64,000 bases of DNA, from NCBI GenBank assembly GCA_902491375.1, contig CABUHE010000002.1, forward strand, positions 1 through 64,000, read 5' to 3'. Positions 43,623 to 52,170 of the stretch are shown here, one piece after another (positions within the stretch are counted from its first letter, which is position 1; every line of letters begins with the position of its first letter). The notes beneath the pieces are model-generated. The model saw only the letters and a list, made by a program, of their open reading frames with translations, had not been told where the DNA came from and did not search any database. Source of the stretch: an uncultured Prevotella sp. Lineage in GTDB: Bacteria > Bacteroidota > Bacteroidia > Bacteroidales > Bacteroidaceae. The translations under genes and the position numbers were made by a program.

Positions 43623-44444
43623 ATGAGTTATTTCAATATAAAACGTTTTGCGAGGACAGCCTTTTGGATGTACAGGATTAATGTTAAGAACGTACTGTCG
43701 TTTGCTGGCGGTCTTTCTTTTGGCTACCTGTTCACGTTCATAGGCTGGCTCTGGCCCTTGCTGAGGTCAGGTGCTGCGACTCAAGAGACGGCTGTCAGGT
43801 TTTCTTCAAGCCTGAATACATGTACTTTTATTTACGTTCTGCTTATTGTATTCAGCGGTACGTGGATATTCGCAGACATTAAGACAAAGGGACAGCGCAT
43901 AGCACTGAAAATGCTGCCGGCTACCGATTTGGAGAAATTTCTTGTCCGTTTCATTGCCATAACACTTGGAACGTCAATGGCAGGCATTGTGGCGTTCTGC
44001 ATCGCAGACGTCCTGCGTATAGCCGTTTGCCTCGCAGTTGGTATCGACTATGTTGGTTTCGGCCTGGCAGAGTTCATCACAAATATTGCCAATGCAGACA
44101 ACTTGGTTACATGGGAATCAGGAAACACCTCGTTTCTCACTACCTTTGTCGGTGTGCAGTTGTGCGTTTGGGCACACTCCCTGTATATGCTTGGCAGCGT
44201 GTTGCTGCGCCGTTACCAGTACGTCATTGTAACTATTTTGCTCGTTTTGGTTGTTATCGGCCTTTCATGGATGTCGTCCTTGTTCCCGGCCGGAGGCTTG
44301 ACGCCTAATGCAGACGGGCAACATGCGATGTTGACGTACACACTCTCTGCCGTGCTGGCAGTCGCAACGGTGGCTGACTGGTGGCTGTCATACAAGGTGT
44401 TCAGCCGCATGCAGGTTATTAACAACAAATGGATTAACTTATGA
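43623..44444 (+). CDS. ABC permease, second paralogue
   Basis: 273-residue membrane protein homologous to the previous gene over its whole length (FNIKRFARTAFW; KTKGQRIALKMLPATDLEKFLVR; DWWLSYKVFSRMQVINNKWINL). The two could form a heterodimeric pore. Its stop overlaps the GntR start in ATGA at 44441, so regulator and permease are translationally coupled. A 162-base spacer with no visible feature separates it from the first paralogue. Confidence 0.85.
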   Translation: MSYFNIKRFARTAFWMYRINVKNVLSFAGGLSFGYLFTFIGWLWPLLRSGAATQETAVRFSSSLNTCTFIYVLLIVFSGTWIFADIKTKGQRIALKMLPATDLEKFLVRFIAITLGTSMAGIVAFCIADVLRIAVCLAVGIDYVGFGLAEFITNIANADNLVTWESGNTSFLTTFVGVQLCVWAHSLYMLGSVLLRRYQYVIVTILLVLVVIGLSWMSSLFPAGGLTPNADGQHAMLTYTLSAVLAVATVADWWLSYKVFSRMQVINNKWINL

Positions 44445-44800
44445 ACTTTACGACAGAAAAAGCGATTTACGTACAGATAGCCGACAGGTTGTGCAACGAG
44501 ATACTCACGGGTAAGTTCATCGACGATGAGCGCATACCCTCTGTGCGTGAGTATGCCGTGCTGCTTGAGGTGAACACCAACACCGCCGTGAAGTCTTACG
44601 ACCTGCTGGAGCAGCAGGGAGTGATATACAAGAAGCGCGGGCTTGGCTACTTCGTCACGGCAGGAGCTAAGCAGCGCATACTCGACGAGCGGAAAAAGGA
44701 GTTCATGGAGGTGCGTCTGCCTGAGCTGTTCAGGCAGATGCGGCTGCTCGGCATAGGCATTGACGAGGTGGACGGAGCATGGAAAAAGGCTGAAAAGTAA
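44441..44800 (+). CDS. GntR family regulator, YtrA subfamily
   Basis: 119 residues: an N-terminal GntR winged helix (IYVQIADRLCNEILTGKFIDDERIPSVREYAVLLEVNTNTAVKSYDLLEQQGVIYKKRGLGYFVT) is followed by only about 45 residues, the short tail that defines the YtrA subgroup. Such regulators repress ABC export operons and respond to envelope stress or wall-active antibiotics in Firmicutes. It is encoded within the operon it probably controls, through the palindrome at 41194-41217. Confidence 0.9.
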   Translation: MNFTTEKAIYVQIADRLCNEILTGKFIDDERIPSVREYAVLLEVNTNTAVKSYDLLEQQGVIYKKRGLGYFVTAGAKQRILDERKKEFMEVRLPELFRQMRLLGIGIDEVDGAWKKAEK

Positions 44801-44923
44801 AATTATTTGCATATTAATTTACGGCCGATGCAACATTTATGCGTTAGAATACGTCTTAATAAATAAACGTGGAACAACGGCAGGAAACTGCCGGATGTCA
44901 TCCAGACATAAAATAATAATAAG

Positions 44924-45643
44924 ATGATTCACTTAAAAGACATCAACAAGACATACGACAACGGGCAGCCGCTGCACGTGCTCAAAGGCATAAACCTCGA
45001 CATAGAGAAGGGCGAGTTTGTGTCGATTATGGGTGCGTCAGGCTCCGGCAAGTCGACGCTGCTCAACATTCTGGGCATTCTTGACAACTATGATTCAGGC
45101 GAATACTGGCTGAACGATACACTGATAAAAGACCTTTCGGAGACGAAGGCGGCAGAGTTTCGCAACCGCATGATAGGTTTTATCTTCCAGTCGTTCAACC
45201 TTATATCGTTCAAGACGGCTGTCGAGAATGTTGAACTGCCGCTGTTTTATCAGGGAGTGCGCCGCCGTGAGCGCCACAGACTGGCTATGGAATATCTTGA
45301 AAAGCTGAGTCTGAAAGAGTGGGCAGGCCATTATCCCAACGAAATGTCGGGCGGACAGAAGCAGCGTGTGGCAATAGCGCGTGCGCTGATTACACGTCCG
45401 CAGATAATACTTGCCGATGAACCTACCGGCGCGTTGGACTCAAAGACAAGTGTCGAGGTGATGAAGCTGCTTAAGAAACTTAACGAGGACGAGGGCATGA
45501 CGATAGTAGTCGTTACGCATGAGAGCGGCGTTGCCAACGAGACCAACAAGATTGTACATATCAAGGACGGGCTTATCGGCAACATAGAGATAAACTTTGA
45601 CCACCATGCTTCGCCGTTCGGAGTTGACGGTGTGATGAAGTGA
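44924..45643 (+). CDS. MacB/LolD-type ABC ATPase
   Basis: 239 residues. Walker A GASGSGKSTLLNILG, Q-loop FIFQSFNLI, signature EMSGGQKQRVAIARAL and Walker B IILADEPTGALD place it in the MacB/LolD/FtsE group. It is the energy unit for the two MacB-type permeases downstream. Repeat element G sits between it and the first permease gene, inside the operon. Confidence 0.92.
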   Translation: MIHLKDINKTYDNGQPLHVLKGINLDIEKGEFVSIMGASGSGKSTLLNILGILDNYDSGEYWLNDTLIKDLSETKAAEFRNRMIGFIFQSFNLISFKTAVENVELPLFYQGVRRRERHRLAMEYLEKLSLKEWAGHYPNEMSGGQKQRVAIARALITRPQIILADEPTGALDSKTSVEVMKLLKKLNEDEGMTIVVVTHESGVANETNKIVHIKDGLIGNIEINFDHHASPFGVDGVMK

Positions 45644-45690
45644 CGGAGCAGTGGAATACTGCAGGTTTTTCAATTTATGGCAAAACGCAT

Positions 45691-45786
45691 TGCAAAAGAT
45701 GCTCTTTTAAACTGTAAAATGGCATCTTTCATGAGCTAAAAGAGTATCTTTTGCAATGGCGAATATAAAGTATTGATTTTCAATAA
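45691..45786. repeat. 22-bp modular repeat element G
   Basis: Units start at 45695, 45717 and 45739, with a degenerate fourth. Cores are ATGCT, GGCAT (AAAG changed to AAAT) and AGTAT. The right side has TTGATTTTCAATAAC, similar to the conserved element end. It is the only copy lying inside an evident operon, between an ABC ATPase and its permease, ending about 20 bases before the permease ATG. Confidence 0.7.
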
Positions 45787-45804
45787 CTTATAAAGCGTTC
45801 AGAA

Positions 45805-47064
45805 ATGAGGGACATTATAGTTGAAATATGGAGTACGGTACGCCGCAACAAGTTGCGCACAGCCTTGACAGGATTTGCCGTGGCGTGGGGTATCTTCATG
45901 CTTATATTCCTCCTCGGAGCCGGCAACGGACTGATTAACGCCATGCTGTTGCAGAACAGCAAGTTTCTCGACAACTCGATGATTGTAAGCGGAGGAATGA
46001 CAACAAAGGCTTATAACGGACTGAAAGAGGGGCGCGCGATAGAGCTGAACGACCGTGACATGGCTGTTACGGGCAATAATTTCTCGGCCAATGTGGATGA
46101 AACAGGCGGCTCGGTGTCGCAAAGCGGACTTACATTCAGCAGCGGAGCCAACTATGTAGGCGGTACTCTCGAAGGCGTATATCCGAACGAAATCGAGATA
46201 AACAAGAAGGAAATGCTTTACGGCAGGTTTATAAACCACATCGACATAGAGCAGAAGCGCAAAGTGCTGGTGCTGAGCGAGGACGACGCCAAGGAACTGA
46301 TGCCTAACGGAACGGAGCGCATCATCGGTCAGTATGTTGACGTTGACAGTCTGGCGTTCCGTGTGGTAGGTGTCTATAAAGCCGACCGCAGCGGTATGAA
46401 TACATCTGCCTACACGGCATTCACGACAATCCGCACCATCTACAACAAAGGTGACGAGGTCGGTTCGATAGTATTCTCGTTCAAAGGACTTGACACACAG
46501 GAGGCCAACGACGCCTTTGAGACTCAGTATCGTGCGCGTATTAACGGCAATCACAGTGCCGCACCCGATGATGAAGGCTCTGTATGGATATGGAACCGTT
46601 TCACGCAGAACTTGCAGATGAACACCGGCATGAACATGATACGCACTGCGCTGTGGATTGTCGGTCTGTTTACGCTTTTGAGTGGAATAGTCGGTGTAAG
46701 CAACATCATGCTTATCACTGTAAAGGAACGTACCCGCGAGTTCGGCATCCGCAAGGCGATAGGAGCCAGACCGTCGTCGATATTGAGGCTTATAATAATT
46801 GAAAGCATCGTGATAACGACGTTTTTCGGATACATAGGAATGGTAATCGGCGTTGCCGCTAATGAGTATATGGACGCTACAATCGGACAGATGAAGGTGA
46901 ACAGCGGTCTGTTTGAGGCCACGATGTTCTATAACCCGACTGTCGGCATAGGTGTCTGCATTGCCGCCACGGTGGTTATGATTGTGGCAGGAACGCTCGC
47001 CGGACTTATACCGGCACGTAAGGCAGCACGCATCAGACCTATCGAGGCGTTGAGAGCGGAATAG
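45805..47064 (+). CDS. MacB-like ABC permease, first copy
   Basis: 419 residues with the MacB topology: one N-terminal helix (TALTGFAVAWGIFMLIFLLGAGNG), a large periplasmic domain (about 45-290), and three C-terminal helices with the conserved block SNIMLITVKERTREFGIRKAIGARPSSILRLI. The ending ARKAARIRPIEALRAE is typical. It probably works as a heterodimer with the next gene, transmitting ATPase motion to the periplasmic adaptor and the TolC-like exit duct. Confidence 0.9.
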   Translation: MRDIIVEIWSTVRRNKLRTALTGFAVAWGIFMLIFLLGAGNGLINAMLLQNSKFLDNSMIVSGGMTTKAYNGLKEGRAIELNDRDMAVTGNNFSANVDETGGSVSQSGLTFSSGANYVGGTLEGVYPNEIEINKKEMLYGRFINHIDIEQKRKVLVLSEDDAKELMPNGTERIIGQYVDVDSLAFRVVGVYKADRSGMNTSAYTAFTTIRTIYNKGDEVGSIVFSFKGLDTQEANDAFETQYRARINGNHSAAPDDEGSVWIWNRFTQNLQMNTGMNMIRTALWIVGLFTLLSGIVGVSNIMLITVKERTREFGIRKAIGARPSSILRLIIIESIVITTFFGYIGMVIGVAANEYMDATIGQMKVNSGLFEATMFYNPTVGIGVCIAATVVMIVAGTLAGLIPARKAARIRPIEALRAE

Positions 47065-47066
47065 TT

Positions 47067-47101
47067 CTTTTAATTCATAATTCACAATTCATGATTTATA
47101 A
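47067..47101. repeat. 7-bp tandem repeat between the two MacB-like permease genes
   Basis: Five heptamers in phase: CTTTTAA, TTCATAA, TTCACAA, TTCATGA, TTTATAA. It begins 2 bases after the stop of the first permease. It is related to the TTTTTAA tract at 19484-19511. Confidence 0.65.
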
Positions 47102-47154
47102 TTTGGTTTGTGAGTGGTTGAAATGACATATTTTCTTAGTTAAATAAGTATATA

Positions 47155-48399
47155 ATGAAATTTGATATAGACCGTTTCCGTGAGATACTCGATACATTGT
47201 CGAGGAATAAGAGCCGCAGTTTCCTTACAGGTTTCGGCGTGTTCTGGGGCGTGTTCATGCTCGTTGCGCTGCTCGGTGGCGGACAAGGACTGAAAGAACT
47301 GCTGCAAGGCAACTTTGAAGGCTTTGCCACCAACTCCGCAATAATATGGGCACAGCCTACCACAAAACCTTACGCCGGATTCAGAAAGGAGCGCCAGTGG
47401 AGCATGGTTTATGGCGACGTGGAGCGTCTGAAACAACAAGTTACAGAGCTTGCAACGGTTTCGCCGGTGCTGTCTCACTGGGGTGGAAGCGCCACTTTTG
47501 CTGACCGTAAGACCGATTGCACTATGAAAGGACTGCTGCCTGACTATCAGCAGGTTGAGGCTCCGCAGATGTTTTACGGGCGTTACATCAACGATATGGA
47601 TATAAGTCAGAACCGCAAGGTCTGTGTTATCGGCAAGAAGGTTTACAAGGAGCTGTTCCCTTCAGGCGGAGATCCGTGCGGAAAGCGTATCTGTGTGGAC
47701 AAGATTTACTACGATGTGGTAGGTGTTGACTACAGTTCGGGCAACATGAACGTGAGCGGACGTAACGAGTCGTCTGTCGTAGTGCCGCTTACTATGATGC
47801 AGAAAGCCTACAACCTCGGCGACAGTGTTCATCTTATATGTGTTACGGCGAAGCCGGGCGTAACCATGAGCAGCATTTCAGGAAAGATGCGCGCGGTCAT
47901 AGCAAAGGCTCACAAGGTTGATCCTACTGACGAAAAAGGTATCATGGTGTTCAATACAGAGGTGCTTTTCGGTATGCTCGACAATCTTTTCAGCGGTGTA
48001 AACTTCCTTATTCTGCTCGTCGGTATCGGCACTCTGCTGGCCGGAGCGATAGGAGTCAGCAACATTATGATGGTAACCGTGCGTGAACGTACTACCGAGA
48101 TAGGTATCCGCCGCGCCATAGGAGCCACGCCGAAGAACATTCTCAGTCAGATAATAGCCGAGAGTGTGATTCTTACTGCGGTTGCAGGCATGAGCGGAAT
48201 ACTCTTTGCTGTCATGGTTCTTGAGATGCTTGAGCTTGGCAATACTACTGACGGAATCGTCAATGCGCACTTCCAGGTAGGTTTCTGGACGGCTGTCGGT
48301 GCTGTGCTTCTGCTTGCGCTGCTCGGTGTTCTGGCAGGACTTGCCCCGGCGTTGCGTGCAATGAGCATCAAACCAGTTGACGCCATGAGGGACGAATGA
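47155..48399 (+). CDS. MacB-like ABC permease, second copy
   Basis: 414 residues, same topology as the preceding permease: N-terminal helix LTGFGVFWGVFMLVALLGGGQG, periplasmic domain, and the C-terminal block SNIMMVTVRERTTEIGIRRAIGATPKNILSQI with the ending APALRAMSIKPVDAMRDE. It is diverged from its neighbour and so is an old duplicate. Arranged as ATPase, permease, permease, adaptor, TolC, the cluster has the separate-chain form of a MacAB-TolC-like exporter. Confidence 0.9.
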   Translation: MKFDIDRFREILDTLSRNKSRSFLTGFGVFWGVFMLVALLGGGQGLKELLQGNFEGFATNSAIIWAQPTTKPYAGFRKERQWSMVYGDVERLKQQVTELATVSPVLSHWGGSATFADRKTDCTMKGLLPDYQQVEAPQMFYGRYINDMDISQNRKVCVIGKKVYKELFPSGGDPCGKRICVDKIYYDVVGVDYSSGNMNVSGRNESSVVVPLTMMQKAYNLGDSVHLICVTAKPGVTMSSISGKMRAVIAKAHKVDPTDEKGIMVFNTEVLFGMLDNLFSGVNFLILLVGIGTLLAGAIGVSNIMMVTVRERTTEIGIRRAIGATPKNILSQIIAESVILTAVAGMSGILFAVMVLEMLELGNTTDGIVNAHFQVGFWTAVGAVLLLALLGVLAGLAPALRAMSIKPVDAMRDE

Positions 48400-48493
48400 C
48401 GCACAGACAGTGTTCAGCTTGCCGTGAACGGCAGAGCGTAACATGATGTTTTATATAATAAAAATAGACCGAATTTAAATAAAACAAATAAAT

Positions 48494-49597
48494 ATGAAGA
48501 AGTATCTGAAAGTAATCATTGCGGCGATTGTAGTTCTGATTTTTATAGGAACGTTCGTCTTTCTTTATGAAAAGTCGAAGCCGCAGCCGGTGGTTTATGA
48601 TGAGTTTACGCCTAAAGTTACCGACATCAGCAAGACAACAGTAATCACCGGCTCGATAGAACCCCGTGACGAAGTGGAGGTGAAGCCGCAGATAAGCGGA
48701 ATCATAACCGAAATATACAAGGAAGCAGGCGAAATGGTAAAGTCCGGCGAGGTGATAGCTAAGGTTAAAGTCATACCTGACATGGGGCAGCTAAGTTCTG
48801 CCGAGAGCCGTGTACGGCTTGCTGAAATCAACCTGAAACAGGCAAAAGTGAACTTCGACCGTGAAAAACAGCTCTATGACAAGCAGCTTGTCAGCGCAGA
48901 GGAATACGATAACGTGCGCCAGGCTCTTGACCAGGCACGCGAGGAAAAGACTGCCGCCATCGACGCACTTGAGGTCGTACGCGACGGAGTATCACGCAGT
49001 AATGCCAGCGCAAGCAGCACTCTGATACGCTCGACGATAAGCGGACTGATTCTCGACGTGCCCGTAAAGGTGGGTAACTCGGTAATTCTCAGCAACACAT
49101 TCAACGACGGTACGACGATAGCGACCGTCGCTGACATGAGCGATCTTATCTTCAAGGGCAATATTGATGAGACAGAGGTAGGACAACTCGTTACCGGAAT
49201 GCCGATGAGAATCACAATTGGAGCGTTGCAGAACCTGAAGTTTGAAGCCCGACTCGAATACATTTCGCCTAAGGCAACAGACAACAACGGCGCCAACCAG
49301 TTTGAGATTAAGGCGGCGGTAACCGTTCCGCAGGGTAACGCAATACGTTCAGGATACAGCGCAAACGCCGAGATTGAACTGGCAAGTGCCAAAGGTGTGC
49401 TTACAGTTCCTGAGAGCGCGATTGAGTTCAGCGGCAACGACACCTATGTGTATGTGATTAAAGGCAGCGGCGACGACAAGACATACGAGCGCCGTAAGGT
49501 TACAACCGGACTGAGCGACGGTATCAACATCGAGATAAAGAGCGGACTGAAAAAGAACGAAAAGGTAAGAGGTCCGCAGAAGGTGAAGGACGAATAA
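48494..49597 (+). CDS. MacA-like periplasmic adaptor
   Basis: 367 residues with an N-terminal membrane anchor (IIAAIVVLIFIGTFVFLYE). The biotinyl-lipoyl halves are IEPRDEVEVKPQISGIITEIYKEAGEMVKSGEVIAKV and STLIRSTISGLILDVPVKVGNSV; a coiled-coil hairpin lies between them (about 100-175, SAESRVRLAEINLKQAKVNFDREKQLYDKQLVSAEEYDNVRQALDQAREEK region), then beta-barrel and membrane-proximal domains. It joins the inner-membrane permeases to the outer-membrane channel. Confidence 0.9.
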   Translation: MKKYLKVIIAAIVVLIFIGTFVFLYEKSKPQPVVYDEFTPKVTDISKTTVITGSIEPRDEVEVKPQISGIITEIYKEAGEMVKSGEVIAKVKVIPDMGQLSSAESRVRLAEINLKQAKVNFDREKQLYDKQLVSAEEYDNVRQALDQAREEKTAAIDALEVVRDGVSRSNASASSTLIRSTISGLILDVPVKVGNSVILSNTFNDGTTIATVADMSDLIFKGNIDETEVGQLVTGMPMRITIGALQNLKFEARLEYISPKATDNNGANQFEIKAAVTVPQGNAIRSGYSANAEIELASAKGVLTVPESAIEFSGNDTYVYVIKGSGDDKTYERRKVTTGLSDGINIEIKSGLKKNEKVRGPQKVKDE

Positions 49598-49668
49598 CGC
49601 CGTGGCAGGCTGCATAAAGGCCTTAAACACAGACCGACGGCAATGGTTATACTTAATAAGGAAAGATT

Positions 49669-51006
49669 ATGTTAGTACATAAATTTATTGTAACAATATC
49701 CTTTCTCCTGGCTGCCATTATGGCTTCGGCGCAGGAGAGGAAGGCCTGGACACTGCGTGAGTGTATTGACTATGCGCTTGAAAACAACATTACGGTGAAA
49801 CAGCAGGACGTAACCAGACGTCAGGGCGAGGTTGAACTGAGTACGGCAAAGAACAGCCGGCTGCCTGACCTGAACGCAACGGCATCACAGAACTGGTCGT
49901 TCGGCCGCGGACTTACATCCGACAATACTTACTCTAATCAGAATACAGGAAGCACGGCGTTCGGCGTAAGCACAAGCGTTCCGCTCTTCACAGGCTTCCG
50001 CATACCACGTACTATTGAGCTGAACAAGCTCAATCTTGAAGCCGCGACAGCCGACCTGGCGAAAGCCCGCGACGATGTAAGCGTGCAGGTGGCTCAGGCC
50101 TACGTGCAGATACTTTACAGTATGGAGCTTCGCGACGTAGCTCTGCGCCAGATAGACATAGACTCTATGCAGGTGGAACGCCTCAGTGAGATGTACCGCA
50201 CGGGAAAGGCGAGCGGTGTGGAAGTGGCGCAGCAGAAGGCGACTCTGGCCCAGAGCCGTCTGACATACACCCAGGCGGACAATGATTACAGGCTTGCGCT
50301 GCTCGCATTGGCGCAGCTGCTGGAGCTGCCTACGCCCGAAGGCTTTGCCATTGTGCGCCCTGACGTTTCAGATATGACCATGAACGGCACGGCGTCGTTA
50401 CCTCTTCCTGATGAGATTTTCCAGGAAGCAATGGCTTTCAAACCAGAGATTAAGGCTGAAATGTATCGCCTTAAAGGTTCGGAAATGAACATAAAGCTCG
50501 CCAAGAGTGCGCTGTGGCCGACGTTGTCGCTGACTGCCGGCCTTGGCTCCAACTATTACAAGACGAGCGGTGTGGACATGGGCTCGTTCGGCAGGCAGAT
50601 GCGCAACAACTTCAGTCAGTATATAGGCCTTAGCCTGAGTGTGCCTATCTTCAACCGTTTCTCAACCCGTAACAGCATACGCACGGCCCGTCTGAGCCAG
50701 GAGACACAGCTGCTGCAACTGGAAAACGTGAAGAAAGGTCTGTATAAAGAGATACAGCAGGCTTACTATAACGCCGTGGCAGCCAAGGCGCAGTATGAAA
50801 GCAGCAGTGAGGCTACGCTCAGCAACAAGGCCGCCTTCGACCTTATGTCGGCCAAGTATGAGTATGGCAAGGCTAATATTACAGAATTTAACGAGTCGAA
50901 AAACAACTGGCTGAAATCAATGAGCGACCTCGCACGCTCAAAATACGAATATCTTTACGACATAAGTCTTATAGACTTCTACCGTGGACGAGGTCTCGAC
51001 TTCTAA
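49669..51006 (+). CDS. TolC family outer membrane efflux protein
   Basis: 445 residues with a signal peptide ending MASAQ. Two OEP repeats are visible, the first from LRECIDYALENNITVKQQ to about residue 235 and the second beginning near IFQEAMAFKPEIKAEMYRLKGSEMNIKLAKSALWPTLSLTAG. Long helical stretches with Ala/Gln/Glu heptads form the periplasmic tunnel. It is the exit duct for the MacAB-like pump encoded just upstream. Confidence 0.92.
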   Translation: MLVHKFIVTISFLLAAIMASAQERKAWTLRECIDYALENNITVKQQDVTRRQGEVELSTAKNSRLPDLNATASQNWSFGRGLTSDNTYSNQNTGSTAFGVSTSVPLFTGFRIPRTIELNKLNLEAATADLAKARDDVSVQVAQAYVQILYSMELRDVALRQIDIDSMQVERLSEMYRTGKASGVEVAQQKATLAQSRLTYTQADNDYRLALLALAQLLELPTPEGFAIVRPDVSDMTMNGTASLPLPDEIFQEAMAFKPEIKAEMYRLKGSEMNIKLAKSALWPTLSLTAGLGSNYYKTSGVDMGSFGRQMRNNFSQYIGLSLSVPIFNRFSTRNSIRTARLSQETQLLQLENVKKGLYKEIQQAYYNAVAAKAQYESSSEATLSNKAAFDLMSAKYEYGKANITEFNESKNNWLKSMSDLARSKYEYLYDISLIDFYRGRGLDF

Positions 51007-51054
51007 GGTTTTTAATGACAGGAATCAGATATAAGATAACATTTTAAAAATTTA

Positions 51055-51825
51055 TTGACTATGAAAAAGGGATTTTTAGCGGTAATGGTTGTTGCACTGC
51101 TGACATCGTGTGCCGTAAGAATCAACGGCAACAGCTGCAATATTCCTCCAGCCGAAAACGCGACAGCAGCGGTAAAAGCAGCTGAAGAGGCAGTGGCAAA
51201 AGGCTTTACGGGAATAGAGATTAACGGCGGATTTGACGTTTACTACACAGTAGGCAAGACTCCAGGAATAAAGCTCAAAGGTAATTCTGAAAGCATAAGG
51301 CATACCATTGTGAAGAACGAGAATAACGTTCTGTCAATATCAGTGGCGAAAGGTATGGGCAATTTAACGTCAGACGAATGCGATGTTGACATTTACGTAA
51401 CAGCTCCTTCGCTTTCGGACGTTGCTGTAAAAGGTTCTGGCGACTTTATCTCGAATGGCGAAATAAATGCAAAAAGGTTTACTGTATGTGTCGCCGGGTC
51501 TGGCGATATAGATTTGTCTAAGGTTACATCTTCATTAATGAATGTGGATGTAGTTGGTTCAGGAGATGTTAACGTAGGATATATGACAGCCCGGTCTGCG
51601 GAATTTTCAATAGCAGGGTCAGGTGATGTAGACGTGAAAAACATCAAGGCCGACAACATGACAGCTTCAATCGCAGGCTCTGGTGACGTCAATATGGAGC
51701 ATGTCAACATTCAGAATGCCTCATGCACGATAGCAGGCTCTGGCGATATAGTGTTGAAAGGACATGTAGGAAAGGTTGATAAATCGGTTGCCGGTTCAGG
51801 TACGGTTACTGTAAACAGACAGTAA
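51055..51825 (+). CDS. Head-GIN (DUF2807) lipoprotein-like protein
   Basis: 256 residues with an N-terminal signal and Cys (LLTSCAVR lipobox). The body is a right-handed beta-helix of the head-GIN family: the motif GSGD or a close variant recurs about seven times (VKGSGDF, VAGSGDI, VVGSGDV, IAGSGDV twice, IAGSGDI, VAGSGTV) at intervals of about 20 residues. These auto-transported or surface beta-helices have no agreed function. It closes the efflux operon, 48 bases after the TolC-like gene. Confidence 0.85.
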   Translation: MTMKKGFLAVMVVALLTSCAVRINGNSCNIPPAENATAAVKAAEEAVAKGFTGIEINGGFDVYYTVGKTPGIKLKGNSESIRHTIVKNENNVLSISVAKGMGNLTSDECDVDIYVTAPSLSDVAVKGSGDFISNGEINAKRFTVCVAGSGDIDLSKVTSSLMNVDVVGSGDVNVGYMTARSAEFSIAGSGDVDVKNIKADNMTASIAGSGDVNMEHVNIQNASCTIAGSGDIVLKGHVGKVDKSVAGSGTVTVNRQ

Positions 51826-51889
51826 ACTTTGCAGATAAAATGCCTGCTTGGCATCATCTGAAAACATACCATAAAACAGGCGTTTTCTA

Positions 51890-51970
51890 AAAGACCGTCT
51901 TTTGAGTTATAAAAGGTTATCTTTTGCGTTCCAAAAGATAACCTTTTACGTTGTAAAATGGCATCTTTTA
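51890..51970. repeat. 22-bp modular repeat element H
   Basis: Units start at 51890, 51912, 51934 and 51956. Cores are ACCGT, GTTAT, ATAAC and GGCAT. Units 2 and 3 are perfect reverse complements. It lies in the 345-base convergent gap between the head-GIN and MFS genes; the remainder holds the terminator at 52037-52096. Confidence 0.85.
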
Positions 51971-52036
51971 GAAACCGTCAGATATTCTTTAAATATAGAA
52001 CTCACGTTATAATATTATTGCAATCTGCAAAAAATA

Positions 52037-52096
52037 ATTCCCTCTTCCTTGACGTACAGATTCGTTAAAGAGCCAGTACAACAAGGAAGAGGGAAT
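52037..52096. terminator. Terminator between the head-GIN and MFS genes
   Basis: A perfect 15-bp stem ATTCCCTCTTCCTTG (52037-52051) with CAAGGAAGAGGGAAT (52082-52096) and a 30-base loop. It is flanked by AT-rich sequence and lies between two convergent 3' ends. Confidence 0.8.
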
Positions 52097-52170
52097 CTGT
52101 TGTGTTATGTTTAGATATTATTTTCTATGTCTTTTACATCTTGCGGTAGTATGACTTTATGCAGACATTC

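Noticed and set aside
45799..47085. 428-codon minus-strand frame opposite the first MacB-like permease
   Set aside because: The plus frame has the full MacB topology; the minus frame is rich in His, Tyr and Arg, as is usual for antisense shadows.
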